NCBI GenBank assembly: GCA_963810055.1
Contig: CAWEME010000035.1
Location: 62,001 to 126,000, forward strand
DNA length: 64,000 nt
Origin: REEB95 sp963810055
GTDB lineage: Bacteria; Pseudomonadota; Alphaproteobacteria; ATCC43930; CGMCC-115725
Direction of reading: 5' to 3'
A program made the translations under genes and the position numbers. Within the stretch, counting starts at the first letter, position 1, and each line of letters begins with the position of its first letter. The notes below the pieces were generated by a model, which saw only the letters and a program-made list of their open reading frames with translations, was not told the DNA's origin and made no database searches. Of this stretch, positions 1 to 7,468 are shown piece by piece.

Positions 1-137
1 TGAAATTTAATTCGCTTTAGACGAAGCCCAACTTCCATCGCTTTCTGATACGCCTCTTCGGAGTGTCCAGAGCCAATCGTGCGGAATATATCGCGCGCGA
101 TCTCTTTAATCTGTTTCACTAGCTTGGTTTCTGCCAT
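1..137 (-). CDS. GxxExxY family protein (3' end outside window)
   Basis: The first 45 codons are present. The ATG at 137 follows a strong GGGGGAGGA ribosome-binding site. The N-terminal part contains a Gly-x-x-x-Glu-Glu-x-Tyr-x-x-Ala stretch (residues about 22-32), the signature of the GxxExxY family (PF13366). That family is a small PD-(D/E)XK-nuclease-like group of unknown function, common in accessory regions. The gene reads out of the window at base 1, so its length and any catalytic residues cannot be judged. It lies just downstream of the DUF4268 gene on the same strand. Confidence 0.75.
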   Translation of the reverse strand, partial: MAETKLVKQIKEIARDIFRTIGSGHSEEAYQKAMEVGLRLKRIKF

Positions 138-172
138 GCCCCATCCTCCCCCGCGTTAGTTTTGCGTAAGCA

Positions 173-553
173 CTAGAGGGTCTCGACAGAAAGGGATTGA
201 ACATAAGGCTTCAAGGCTTTCTCAAGCTTAATCATGGCTTCAGCCATCGCAGCGGAAACCGCTGGCCATTTTTCTTCGTCTTTCCAGCCGCCAATTGTCA
301 GTGATTTGCGTATTCGGCTCGCTCTCTTGTTATCGAGACGTTCCCAGTCCAATGGGCCACCGAATTTATCTTCAATATCTTTTTTACTGTTATGGAGAGT
401 GTCGAAGATATTTTTGTTATCTTCATCCGCGCCTTTGCCACGGTCAATGTAAAGCTCCACACCGGCTTCAGCCCAATCAGCATCATCTTCCGTGTGGGTT
501 GTTTTTGTCGGTGATTTTTCTTCGTGTTTATTCGGATTAATCCCCCAATTCAT
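173..553 (-). CDS. DUF4268-like protein, short form
   Basis: A 126-aa protein. Its C-terminal two thirds match the DUF4268 pattern as I know it: an ELYID...NKxIFD helix, a PLxWERLDxKRASRIR core, and a GG...W-P-x-x-x-x-M-x-x-A-M-I-x-LE-x-AL-x-P tail. Family members are usually longer, with an N-terminal nuclease-like half, so this looks like a C-terminal module only. I chose the ATG at 553 (MNWGI...) over the upstream ATG at 619. A related sequence at 52097 starts at the same point, directly after a stop codon. Function unknown. Confidence 0.6.
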   Translation of the reverse strand: MNWGINPNKHEEKSPTKTTHTEDDADWAEAGVELYIDRGKGADEDNKNIFDTLHNSKKDIEDKFGGPLDWERLDNKRASRIRKSLTIGGWKDEEKWPAVSAAMAEAMIKLEKALKPYVQSLSVETL

Positions 554-788
554 GGGCTTTAATTTGACGGTCGAATTTCGACCGTCATTTTCAAAATGGG
601 GGATCAAATTCGTATGCATGAAAAATCAATTCCCTGTTTGGGCAATCCCAATTTGAAATGCCCCAAATTGAATTCCACCATGCGAAATTCCAATAAATTG
701 GGGGATTTCAGGGAGTGAGCCTCCGGTTATCTTATTGATTATTATAGGGAAATTATAATTCTGGATCAAATCTCCCAGCCGGTAAGGC
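533..788 (-). repeat. Dispersed element A, inverted relative of 51881-52117
   Basis: Read on the minus strand, this AT-rich stretch upstream of the DUF4268 gene matches the plus strand at 51881-52117 in two blocks. The first block, about 66 nt, contains a 26-nt identical run (733-758 here, 51911-51936 there). The second block (533-590) carries the end of a short upstream reading frame, ending TVEIRPSN then stop, and the start MNWGI of the next gene. The middle is degenerate here and the upstream short frame is interrupted. Bases 620-943 hold no other gene I can support. Confidence 0.65.
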
Positions 789-943
789 TTTCGAATCACT
801 ATTGAATCTCGTGAATTTCGACGGCCCGGGACAATAATTTTGTGGATGAAATGTCAGGGGCTATCAGTTCGCTTAACTCATATGTTCTTTGTTTGTTCTC
901 ATGCCCAACTCCGCGAACGGGGCTTTTAGTGAAATAGGGTTTT

Positions 944-1831
944 ATGCGCAAGCCGGAGACAATCGAAAAAATCTATCTCGACTTCGACGGCTTCTTCGCA
1001 TCCGTGATGCAACAGGCCATGCCGGAGCTTCGGGGAAGGCCCGTGGGCGTGATTCCCTTTGAAACCTCGGCGGCATACTCAACGGTCGTTATCGCCTGCT
1101 CGAAAGAGGCCAAGGCGGCGGGCTGCAAGAACGTCATGCCCGTGCCGGACGCATTGAAGATTTGCCCCGACCTTGTGCTTGTCACGCAGAGACCTGACCT
1201 ATTTCGTCGCGCTCACAATGTACTGCTCAATGAGATTTACTGCGAAATACCCATTGAGACGGTCAAGTCCATAGACGAGCTAACGTGCAAGCTCGACCCG
1301 TCAGGAATTGCCGAGCCTGCGGCTCTGGCCGGACGGATAAAGAAACGCATCCGCCAGAACGTCGGCGAATACATCACTTGTTCAATCGGCTTCGCCTCGA
1401 ACAGGCTGCTCGCCAAGATTGCTTGCAAAATCGACAAGCCGAATGGCGTGACAATCTGGCGGCCCGAGCAGATGCCGGAGCCTCTGTTCGTACTGCCCTT
1501 GTCGGCCATTCCGGGTGTCGGCAAGCGGATGGAACTGCGCCTCAACGAAGCGGCTATCACAACAACTCGTGACCTTTGGCATACCCAGCCGAAACAGCTT
1601 CGTGCGCTGTGGGGCAACGTCAACGGCGAGCGCATGTGGTACGCCTTGCATGGCTACGGGGCAGGGCCTAACGGCTCTGCCCTTTGGTCAAACCTTGTCA
1701 GGTTTATAGAACAGCCTTTTCAAGTCGCGACTGCGCCCCTGAGTCGGGACCGGAACCCCCTGCAAACACCGCTTGAGCGGTCAAAGGTTGTCAGGTTTAG
1801 GGGGCAGCCGTGTACCCCCTACTCAGATTAA
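944..1831 (+). CDS. Y-family DNA polymerase, C-terminally truncated
   Basis: A 295-aa reading frame. Its first ~235 residues are a translesion polymerase catalytic region. They show the metal-binding LDFDGFFASV motif near residue 11, the SIDELTCKL motif near residue 108 (second acidic site), the SIGFASNRLLAKIA palm motif, and the IPGVGKRM helix-hairpin-helix near residue 185. Normal family members continue into a little-finger domain. Here the sequence after about residue 240 is unrelated, low-complexity and unlike any polymerase tail. The gene is therefore probably a truncated remnant, although the active-site part is intact. The ATG at 944 follows an AGGG. Confidence 0.6.
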   Translation: MRKPETIEKIYLDFDGFFASVMQQAMPELRGRPVGVIPFETSAAYSTVVIACSKEAKAAGCKNVMPVPDALKICPDLVLVTQRPDLFRRAHNVLLNEIYCEIPIETVKSIDELTCKLDPSGIAEPAALAGRIKKRIRQNVGEYITCSIGFASNRLLAKIACKIDKPNGVTIWRPEQMPEPLFVLPLSAIPGVGKRMELRLNEAAITTTRDLWHTQPKQLRALWGNVNGERMWYALHGYGAGPNGSALWSNLVRFIEQPFQVATAPLSRDRNPLQTPLERSKVVRFRGQPCTPYSD

Positions 1832-1880
1832 CAGGGAATTATTTCGAGCTATCAGGGAAGCTGCCGACGTGAACAGGGAA
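1832..1880 (+). repeat. CAGGGAA triplet phased at 21 bp
   Basis: CAGGGAA occurs at 1832, 1853 and 1874, exactly 21 bp apart. The same stretch can be read as a short peptide frame with Arg-Glu every seven residues, ending at a TGA at 1920-1922, but no start codon with a ribosome-binding site is evident. It lies directly after the truncated polymerase gene. The rest of 1832-2123 shows nothing I can call a gene. Confidence 0.5.
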
Positions 1881-2123
1881 TTTACCGAACTGATCACGGA
1901 CGCTCTGCGAAATCCATCCTGAATCAGGTTTTCACTAACGACAAGACTCAGATTGCGCCCAAGCTGAATTGTCGCTCTTTGTCTGCCTAGCTTTTCCGCG
2001 GCAGCTAGGCCTTTACGATGCGTTAACGAATTTGTCACTAGATTGCCAGTTACCGGAGGATATCGCCTATGTTATCGATCTGGCTTCGGCCCGAAGCCGA
2101 TCCGATCAACGGGGGCATATCCT

Positions 2124-2678
2124 ATGTCGCTCGAATTTCGGAACGAGTTTCGCAAAGATATCTGCAACGATCCAATTCTCGGACCGGCTTTCACATATTG
2201 GAAAAGCAAATGTGGCACACGCACGTCACCGTCGCGACGCGATATCGACGTTATGGAAATTCCGCATCGGCTGCTGCCTTATCTACAAATGACCGAGCGG
2301 GCAGAAGATGGAAAGCGCATCCGTTTCCGCCTCGTCGGCACGAGTATCGTTGAAGCCTATGGCGCCGAACTCACCGGCAAATACATGGATGAGGTTTATT
2401 CGGGCGACAGGCTGCGCTACATCGAGGTCAATTACAGAACGGTCTGCGAGAAAAAGCGGCCGTTGTTGGTGATCAACCGCTATTGTTCGACCCGTGATGT
2501 GCCGCTCGTCTGCAATCGGCTGCTCATGCCATTATGCAGCGACGGTACGACAATTGACCAATTCCTGACCGCCATGCGTTTCGAATGCCCGGGTGACCCG
2601 GCCGAATGGCGCGGCGAATGGCTCGGAAACAACGGCAATTTCGATTTCGCTAGGTCATTCGCAGTATTGATCGACTGA
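2124..2678 (+). CDS. PAS_5-family domain protein
   Basis: A 184-aa single-domain protein of the PAS_5 family (PF07310). Visible family features are the opening NDPILGPAFTYWKSKCGTR, a DID...IP...LLP segment, the RFRLVGTSIVEAYG core strand, and a C-terminal LLMPL...T...FLTAM strand pair. Such proteins are presumed small sensory or ligand-binding domains; no ligand is known to me for this one. The ATG at 2124 is chosen because homology to the paralogs at 49860 and 51283 begins just after it. No output domain is present, so any signalling must be through a partner. Confidence 0.7.
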   Translation: MSLEFRNEFRKDICNDPILGPAFTYWKSKCGTRTSPSRRDIDVMEIPHRLLPYLQMTERAEDGKRIRFRLVGTSIVEAYGAELTGKYMDEVYSGDRLRYIEVNYRTVCEKKRPLLVINRYCSTRDVPLVCNRLLMPLCSDGTTIDQFLTAMRFECPGDPAEWRGEWLGNNGNFDFARSFAVLID

Positions 2679-3386
2679 ACTTACGTGCGGTTAAAATTTT
2701 AATGCCCCAGGTAGCGACTTAAAAATTCCTCAATCATTTTACATTTCATTATAAGTATTAGTACTGCGTTAACGATAGTTCGTCAATGGAATAATGTCAT
2801 TATTATTTCTATTCTCTTGAATCTTCGACAAATTGCCGATCTATATACTTGACCTGCCGGCGATATTTCTTTCATATAAGCATGCGTGACAATGTGCATT
2901 GAATTCAATATTGGGCGTTACAGAACGGTTGGTGTTCTCGCTTGTTTTATAGAGAAGGAACCGCCTTGCATCGCTCGCTCTGGCCGTAGTTCGTCTTTCT
3001 CTCCTGTTGTTACCGATTGGTCGAAATAAATAGCCATGGGTGACATGACGCATAAGTCAATTTCGATCAAAGCCTCGCGAACGGTCCTCCACCGCTCGCG
3101 TGAACTCGCGGCGCATAGTGACACGCTGAATTACGAAAACTTGAATCTTTTCGAAGCTGCGCGGCGTGTACCGTATGCGCGCGTTCGTGCCACGAAGACG
3201 CACCGCGCCTGCTGCGGTTCTGCAAAGACCGTCCTTACCGATCATCCATGCCGATCATCCATGCCGATCATCAATGCCGACATCCCCAGATCCACGGATG
3301 TAGCGCTACGGAATAGAAAGGGTATTCCGCAGAATGCTTAGCTAACACGCGTAACCATGTGAAGTGCCCAACCGGGGGAATTTTTC
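2679..3386. other. Long stretch without a supportable gene
   Basis: About 700 bases, AT-rich at the left, with only weak overlapping reading frames on both strands. The best of these (3036-3341, plus) encodes no recognisable protein, and a tandem repeat whose unit is not a multiple of three lies inside it. I see no RNA gene, transposase fragment or clear terminator. Confidence 0.5.
3238..3276 (+). repeat. 13-bp tandem repeat, three copies
   Basis: Three consecutive units of CCGATCATCCATG, the last with one C-to-A change. The 13-bp period would break a reading frame when copy number changes, which argues against the weak frame that covers it. Confidence 0.8.
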
Positions 3387-3623
3387 ATGACTGAACAGTA
3401 TGCTGCGATTTATGACATATCCGATGCGCCCGAAACCGACCACGCAGGCGGGATCGAGCCAAAAATCGTCTCGCATATCAACGACGTCGATCAGTGTCTC
3501 GAGGCGATTTCCGACCTGGCGCTCGACATTGGCTACTTCTCTGACCTCGTTCAAGCTGAACGCCGGCTTAGCAAAATTCGCCAATGGCTCGCACGCGAGA
3601 TGGCGAAATACGAACGGTCATGA
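3387..3623 (+). CDS. Small hypothetical protein, 78 aa
   Basis: The ATG follows a strong GGGGGAA ribosome-binding site. The acidic N-terminal half is followed by a predicted helical C-terminal half (LALDIGYFSDLVQAERRL, then IRQWLAREM). I recognise no family. It runs convergently toward the XRE regulator gene with only 25 bases between them. The opposite strand also has an 80-codon frame here, but it lacks a ribosome-binding site and its composition is less protein-like. Confidence 0.5.
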   Translation: MTEQYAAIYDISDAPETDHAGGIEPKIVSHINDVDQCLEAISDLALDIGYFSDLVQAERRLSKIRQWLAREMAKYERS

Positions 3624-3648
3624 CCAATTACTGGTCACTTAATCTTTT

Positions 3649-4764
3649 CTAGGGGAAGACGACGGCAGCGATACGGAAGACATCGGCGATCTTCGGATCG
3701 TCGATCGCGATTTCCTCGTCCGGATTGTACATCCTGAGCTGCGTTTCCTTGAGGCCATCACCGACAACGACGGCGCAGTCAGCACGATTTCCCTTCCGCC
3801 GTACGAACAGCACGGTGTCACCCACCGACGGAACCAGGTTGGTGTTGACGTAAACCAGTGACCCCGGCCTTAAGGCAATGCCGACCCGATTGGAGTAGAC
3901 CCGGGCGGCAAACCATCCTTTCCCGTCGCCACAAAAATCGGGAACCGGAACGCTCCCTACTGCAGTCGAACGGTCGAAAACGAATTCTGGACCATTCTTG
4001 CTCATCATTTGGCCATAGACCGGCAGGGTCTGGGCCGGACGTTGCGACACTACGCGAAGGGAACGCCGGAGCGCCTCGCGCTCGAGAACACCGACGCCAG
4101 TAAAGCGCTCCTTGTCCCATAACAGCGCGCGTGGCCGGCGTGGCAACAGATCTTCCGGCGCAACCCCCTTCTTTATTTCCTGACGATGTTTTGCGATCCG
4201 CTCCTCGATCAGTTTGTACAGCGCGCGTTCGGGCATCTTGTACAGCTGGGCGATTGCCTTTAGCTCTTCGGCCGTCGCAAGACGGGTCGCCATCTCGATC
4301 CGGTGGTAGACGGATATCGTCTTGCCGATCGCCTCGGCCACCTCGGTCAGGGTCTTGCGATGCTTCACCCGTAGCACAGCCAGCACATAAGCGATCGCCG
4401 CCGCGCCCGATTCGACGCTCCAATGAACCGCATCGCGCTGAACCCTGCCCCACTTGCTGATGTCATCCGCGGCATCGCGCCCCTTGACCAAGGGAATCTC
4501 CTCCGAATGGACTCCAAGCGCATGGGCGATATCTTCGATCTGCAAATTGGACAGCCGCCGCGCGCCCAATTCGACCTTGGAGATCGTGGAAATACCCATC
4601 GGCGGCGAAAGCATGCGGCCGAGCTCCGATTGAGTCAGCTCCTTGGCTTTGCGCAGCTTTTCGATGTTATTCGGGAACACGACCTCGCCATGGCCACCGC
4701 CGCGACCGCCATCGGTCGGAGCCGCCGCCATATCGTTCGTTCGAGGTTTACGTTGTCCTGCCAT
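3649..4764 (-). CDS. XRE-type regulator with two HTH domains and an S24-like C-terminus
   Basis: A 371-aa protein. Residues ~30-90 form an XRE helix-turn-helix (LRKAKELTQSELGRML ... ISKVELGARRLSN). A second HTH-like unit follows at ~125-185 (TLTEVAEAIGKTISVYHRIE). Residues ~245-371 resemble the LexA/CI-type S24 domain, with GWFAARVYSNRVG, PGSLVYVN and GDTVLFVRR. The canonical Ser-Met of self-cleaving members is not seen (Ser-Asn instead), so cleavage activity is doubtful. The gene sits at the downstream end of the flagellar locus and may control it (inference). The 21-bp shared motif lies 99-119 bases upstream of the start, so autoregulation is possible. Confidence 0.75.
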   Translation of the reverse strand: MAGQRKPRTNDMAAAPTDGGRGGGHGEVVFPNNIEKLRKAKELTQSELGRMLSPPMGISTISKVELGARRLSNLQIEDIAHALGVHSEEIPLVKGRDAADDISKWGRVQRDAVHWSVESGAAAIAYVLAVLRVKHRKTLTEVAEAIGKTISVYHRIEMATRLATAEELKAIAQLYKMPERALYKLIEERIAKHRQEIKKGVAPEDLLPRRPRALLWDKERFTGVGVLEREALRRSLRVVSQRPAQTLPVYGQMMSKNGPEFVFDRSTAVGSVPVPDFCGDGKGWFAARVYSNRVGIALRPGSLVYVNTNLVPSVGDTVLFVRRKGNRADCAVVVGDGLKETQLRMYNPDEEIAIDDPKIADVFRIAAVVFP

Positions 4765-4862
4765 CGCCGCCTCACACCCTCAAAGATCCGGTTAAAACGA
4801 CATTCACCATGGGAACCCCTTGCCGCAATCCGGGCCGGGCCCGGTACTGACGCATAAGTTAG

Positions 4863-4883
4863 CGATTTTCCGAATTTTTGCAA
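4863..4883 (-). promoter_or_regulatory. Shared 21-bp motif, site a (upstream of XRE regulator)
   Basis: The first half reads CGATTTTCCG and the second half AATTTTTGCAA on the plus strand. Fifteen of 21 positions are invariant with sites at 15536, 32008 and 46789. Read toward the XRE gene it offers a TTGCAA box with TAACTT 16 bases later, so it could be a promoter core, an operator, or both. Confidence 0.5.
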
Positions 4884-4957
4884 CAACAATTTCGCGATTT
4901 TCCTCCTTTTCCCCGCTATTCACAGCCTTGTGATTACGGATCGGGCGCCCAGCGCCT

Positions 4958-5293
4958 TCAGGACTGCCCGGCCGGGCCCGGGAGCAGCTTGTCGATCTCC
5001 ATCAGGTTCTTGGCAATGGTCTGAGGGTTAGCCTGAAATTTACCTTGTTCGATCGCCGAGCGGATCTGATCGACACGCTGTTGATCAACGGATGGGATGT
5101 TGTTTGCCATAGCGTTAATTGTGTTCAGCAGATTTTGGGCGCGGGAAACCTCACCGGTATCGGTTGACGGGGCTCCGGCTCCGGCTCCCGACTTCGGAGC
5201 CTCCGGTTTTGTTCCGCTGGCAGCCGTGGTGCTGGCCGTGTTCACATCGGAAACAATCGGATTCGTCACTGCACTGATGGGATCTGTCGTCAT
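4958..5293 (-). CDS. flgM: FlgM, anti-sigma-28 factor
   Basis: A 111-aa protein with a disordered Ala/Pro/Gly-rich N-terminal half. Its C-terminal sigma-binding region carries the FlgM pattern: a VDQQRVDQIRSAIEQGKF helix, then IAKNLMEIDKLLPG. FlgM holds FliA inactive in the cytoplasm until the hook is finished and is then exported through the flagellar channel. The ATG at 5293 is preferred over a longer frame because AAGGAG lies seven bases upstream. It follows fliC-fliD-fliS on the same strand, a common late-gene arrangement, and its partner fliA is in this window. Confidence 0.88.
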   Translation of the reverse strand: MTTDPISAVTNPIVSDVNTASTTAASGTKPEAPKSGAGAGAPSTDTGEVSRAQNLLNTINAMANNIPSVDQQRVDQIRSAIEQGKFQANPQTIAKNLMEIDKLLPGPAGQS

Positions 5294-5351
5294 CGTCCAC
5301 TCCTTGATAAACCTTCTCCCGTCCTCTCTGATCCGCAACGCCATGTCATGA

Positions 5352-5735
5352 TCATTGTACGGACAGATCTGCTTGCGGGAAGCGTAACCGCCAGAATTTC
5401 CCGATGTCTTCGATCACATAGCGCGCCGACTCGATCGCAGCCTTATCATCGTTGACATTGCCTTCGAGAATGCCTTTCAGCACGAGTTGATACAGCTTGG
5501 CTAATCGGCCGCCCAGTTCGCCGGGCTGCACCCCGCTCAGGCCGAGCATAAATTCGATCACCCGGCCGGCGCGCGCCAGGACCCGTGCCTTTTCAACCCG
5601 ATTCTCGTCATCGATGGCGGCCTCGGCCCGTGTCAGGAAAAAATGCACGGCGTCGAGCGACACCATCATCAGGCGCTCGGGCGATACACCTGCACAATCG
5701 ACGCTGCGATAAGCAGCAAGTACCCGCACGCTCAT
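5352..5735 (-). CDS. fliS: FliS, flagellin export chaperone
   Basis: A 127-aa all-helical protein with the FliS pattern: an AAYRSVDCAGVSPERLMMVSLDAVHFFL first helix pair, a central KARVLARAGRVIEFMLGLS segment, and a LYQLVLKGILEGN helix. FliS binds the C-terminal helix of flagellin in the cytoplasm and delivers it to FlhA. It begins three bases after fliD, so the two are surely co-transcribed. Length is normal for the family. Confidence 0.9.
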   Translation of the reverse strand: MSVRVLAAYRSVDCAGVSPERLMMVSLDAVHFFLTRAEAAIDDENRVEKARVLARAGRVIEFMLGLSGVQPGELGGRLAKLYQLVLKGILEGNVNDDKAAIESARYVIEDIGKFWRLRFPQADLSVQ

Positions 5736-5738
5736 GAT

Positions 5739-7343
5739 TTACCCTCCACTTGCCGACGACGAACCAGTATTGAAATACTGGTCGAGAAAGCTGCTGACCG
5801 TCGTCAATTGATTCAATGTTTGTTCGGCCGCGCTATATTGCTGCGTCAGGAGCAGGGTTTGCTGCTGCGCCTGCTGCTGCAAGGACGTGATCTGCTTGTT
5901 CATCGATTGCAGCGTCGTATTGAGGTTGTTGATTTCCTGCGAGACCGAACCGTTCTGAGTGTCGAGCGCCGCATTCAAGACGCCCATGAGCTGGCCATAA
6001 AGCCCTTCGCTCACATTGACCGTGCCCAGATTGCCCGTGACGCCGTTTGCGATATTGAGCGAAAGCCCTTGGGCCGCCCCGGCGCCGGTCACGACCAGCA
6101 CGCTGTTGGTGCCGCTCGCAACCTGGCCATTGACCGTGCCAATGACCACGCCCGACGCATTCGAAGTGACGTCGACGGCGTAGGCTCCGGCTTGCGCGCT
6201 GCCGACGCCCGCGACCGTGACATCCGAGCTGGTAGCCGTGCCGACACTGCCGAGCAGCGCCGCTACGGCGGCATAGTTGTTCGTCACCGCGTTCTGGAAC
6301 GTAGAGCTGTCGAGCGTCACCGTTCCGCTGCTCGTCACCGAGAAGCCGATCGAGCTCAGCGAGGGATAGGGCGTATTGGCCGGCAATCCAGTCCCGCCGA
6401 GCCCGGAGACGGTTTGAAGCAGATTCTGTTGCAGCGTCTCGATGCCAACATCGCCCAGAAGGGGCCCGGCGGTGCCCGATGCTCCGCTGCTGGCGACGGT
6501 GTAGCTGTCGTATTTCCCGATCGTGCTTAGCGCGTTGTTGAGCGCGGTGACCACCGACTGGGCGGCCTGAGTCAGGCTCGAGGTGTCAGAGCCTATCGTC
6601 ACCGTGGCCGAGCCGCTAGCCATGAGTGTAAGGGTCACGCCCGATACGGCATTCGCGATGGTGTTGGAGCCGCTGGTGATCGCGATGCCGTTGAGCGAGA
6701 AGCTCGCATTCGACGCCGCCTGCGTCGCGGTCATGGCGTTAGAGCCGCCGTGGTCGAAGACGGCGAGCCCGCCCGTGCCGCTGACCGTGAAGGCGTTGGC
6801 GCTTCCGGTCGTATCGCCGGTGAGGGTCAGGCGGTATCCGGTGCCGTCGTAGACCACGGCGGCGGAGACACCAGCTTTGGCTGCGTTGATCGCGGCGGCG
6901 ATGCCGGCGAGCGTGTCCTGGCCCGACGGAATGTTGATCACGACCGGTGAGCCGCTGCCGGTCTGGATCGACAGCGAGCCGCTGCCAAGCGCTGCGCTTT
7001 GGCTTGCGAAATCGCTCGAAATCAGGTTTTCCGCCTGCGCCAGAACGATGTCCGACAGCGTGTAGTTGCCGGGCGCAGCGTTCGCGGTCGCGGTGCCGGA
7101 GACCACGCCATCCGGCGTCGCCGTGACGGTGCGCTGCGGTGTCGCGGAGAGATCGGCGAGCGCCGCCATCGCCGATTGCAGGCTGGATAGCGTGCTCTGC
7201 ACCTGGCCGAGCGCCGAAATCTGGGTCTGGACCGGCTTCTCCTGGTCCTGAAGCAGCGTGGCCGGCTCCTGATACGCGGCGCTGGCCTGCTGGATCAGAC
7301 TCGTAATCTCGCTCGAACTTAGTACGCTGCTGACCGACGTCAT
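5739..7343 (-). CDS. fliD: FliD, flagellar filament cap (HAP2)
   Basis: A 534-aa protein. The N-terminal FliD_N region (residues ~1-100) and the FliD_C region (~230-525) flank a Ser/Thr/Gly/Ala-rich variable part. The final ~70 residues form a coiled coil rich in Gln and Leu (NLNTTLQSMNKQITSLQQQA). A QYF...GSSS end is typical of the cap foot that sits on the filament tip. FliD forms the cap that folds exported flagellin. It lies downstream of flagellin, with a hairpin terminator between the two genes, and directly upstream of fliS. Confidence 0.9.
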   Translation of the reverse strand: MTSVSSVLSSSEITSLIQQASAAYQEPATLLQDQEKPVQTQISALGQVQSTLSSLQSAMAALADLSATPQRTVTATPDGVVSGTATANAAPGNYTLSDIVLAQAENLISSDFASQSAALGSGSLSIQTGSGSPVVINIPSGQDTLAGIAAAINAAKAGVSAAVVYDGTGYRLTLTGDTTGSANAFTVSGTGGLAVFDHGGSNAMTATQAASNASFSLNGIAITSGSNTIANAVSGVTLTLMASGSATVTIGSDTSSLTQAAQSVVTALNNALSTIGKYDSYTVASSGASGTAGPLLGDVGIETLQQNLLQTVSGLGGTGLPANTPYPSLSSIGFSVTSSGTVTLDSSTFQNAVTNNYAAVAALLGSVGTATSSDVTVAGVGSAQAGAYAVDVTSNASGVVIGTVNGQVASGTNSVLVVTGAGAAQGLSLNIANGVTGNLGTVNVSEGLYGQLMGVLNAALDTQNGSVSQEINNLNTTLQSMNKQITSLQQQAQQQTLLLTQQYSAAEQTLNQLTTVSSFLDQYFNTGSSSASGG

Positions 7344-7410
7344 TGCTGCCTCCTCAGCAGTCGCATCACCATCACCACCATCGCCTCCGTCTTCTCATCA
7401 CCGCTCGGAT

Positions 7411-7452
7411 ACGAGGAAACCATCCCGGCCGAAGCCGGGATGGTACCCCTCG
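7411..7452 (-). terminator. Hairpin terminator after flagellin
   Basis: A perfect 11-bp stem (ACCATCCCGGC / GCCGGGATGGT, 7419-7444) closes on a TTCG tetraloop as read on the minus strand. An outer ACGAGG/CCTCGT pairing extends it to 7411-7452. Read in the gene direction it lies 17 bases after the flagellin stop and is followed by a short T run, so it likely limits read-through from the strongly expressed flagellin gene into fliD. Confidence 0.75.
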
Positions 7453-7468
7453 TCTCCCGAGCCCTTGC

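Noticed and set aside
1680..1830. Hairpins near the polymerase end (GGGCAG...CTGCCC and AGGGGG...CCCCCT) as terminators
   Set aside because: No T run follows either hairpin, and they lie in unrelated DNA after the truncation point.
3036..3341. 101-codon frame on the plus strand
   Set aside because: It has no ribosome-binding site, contains a 13-bp tandem repeat and shows no protein-like pattern. It was not called as a gene.
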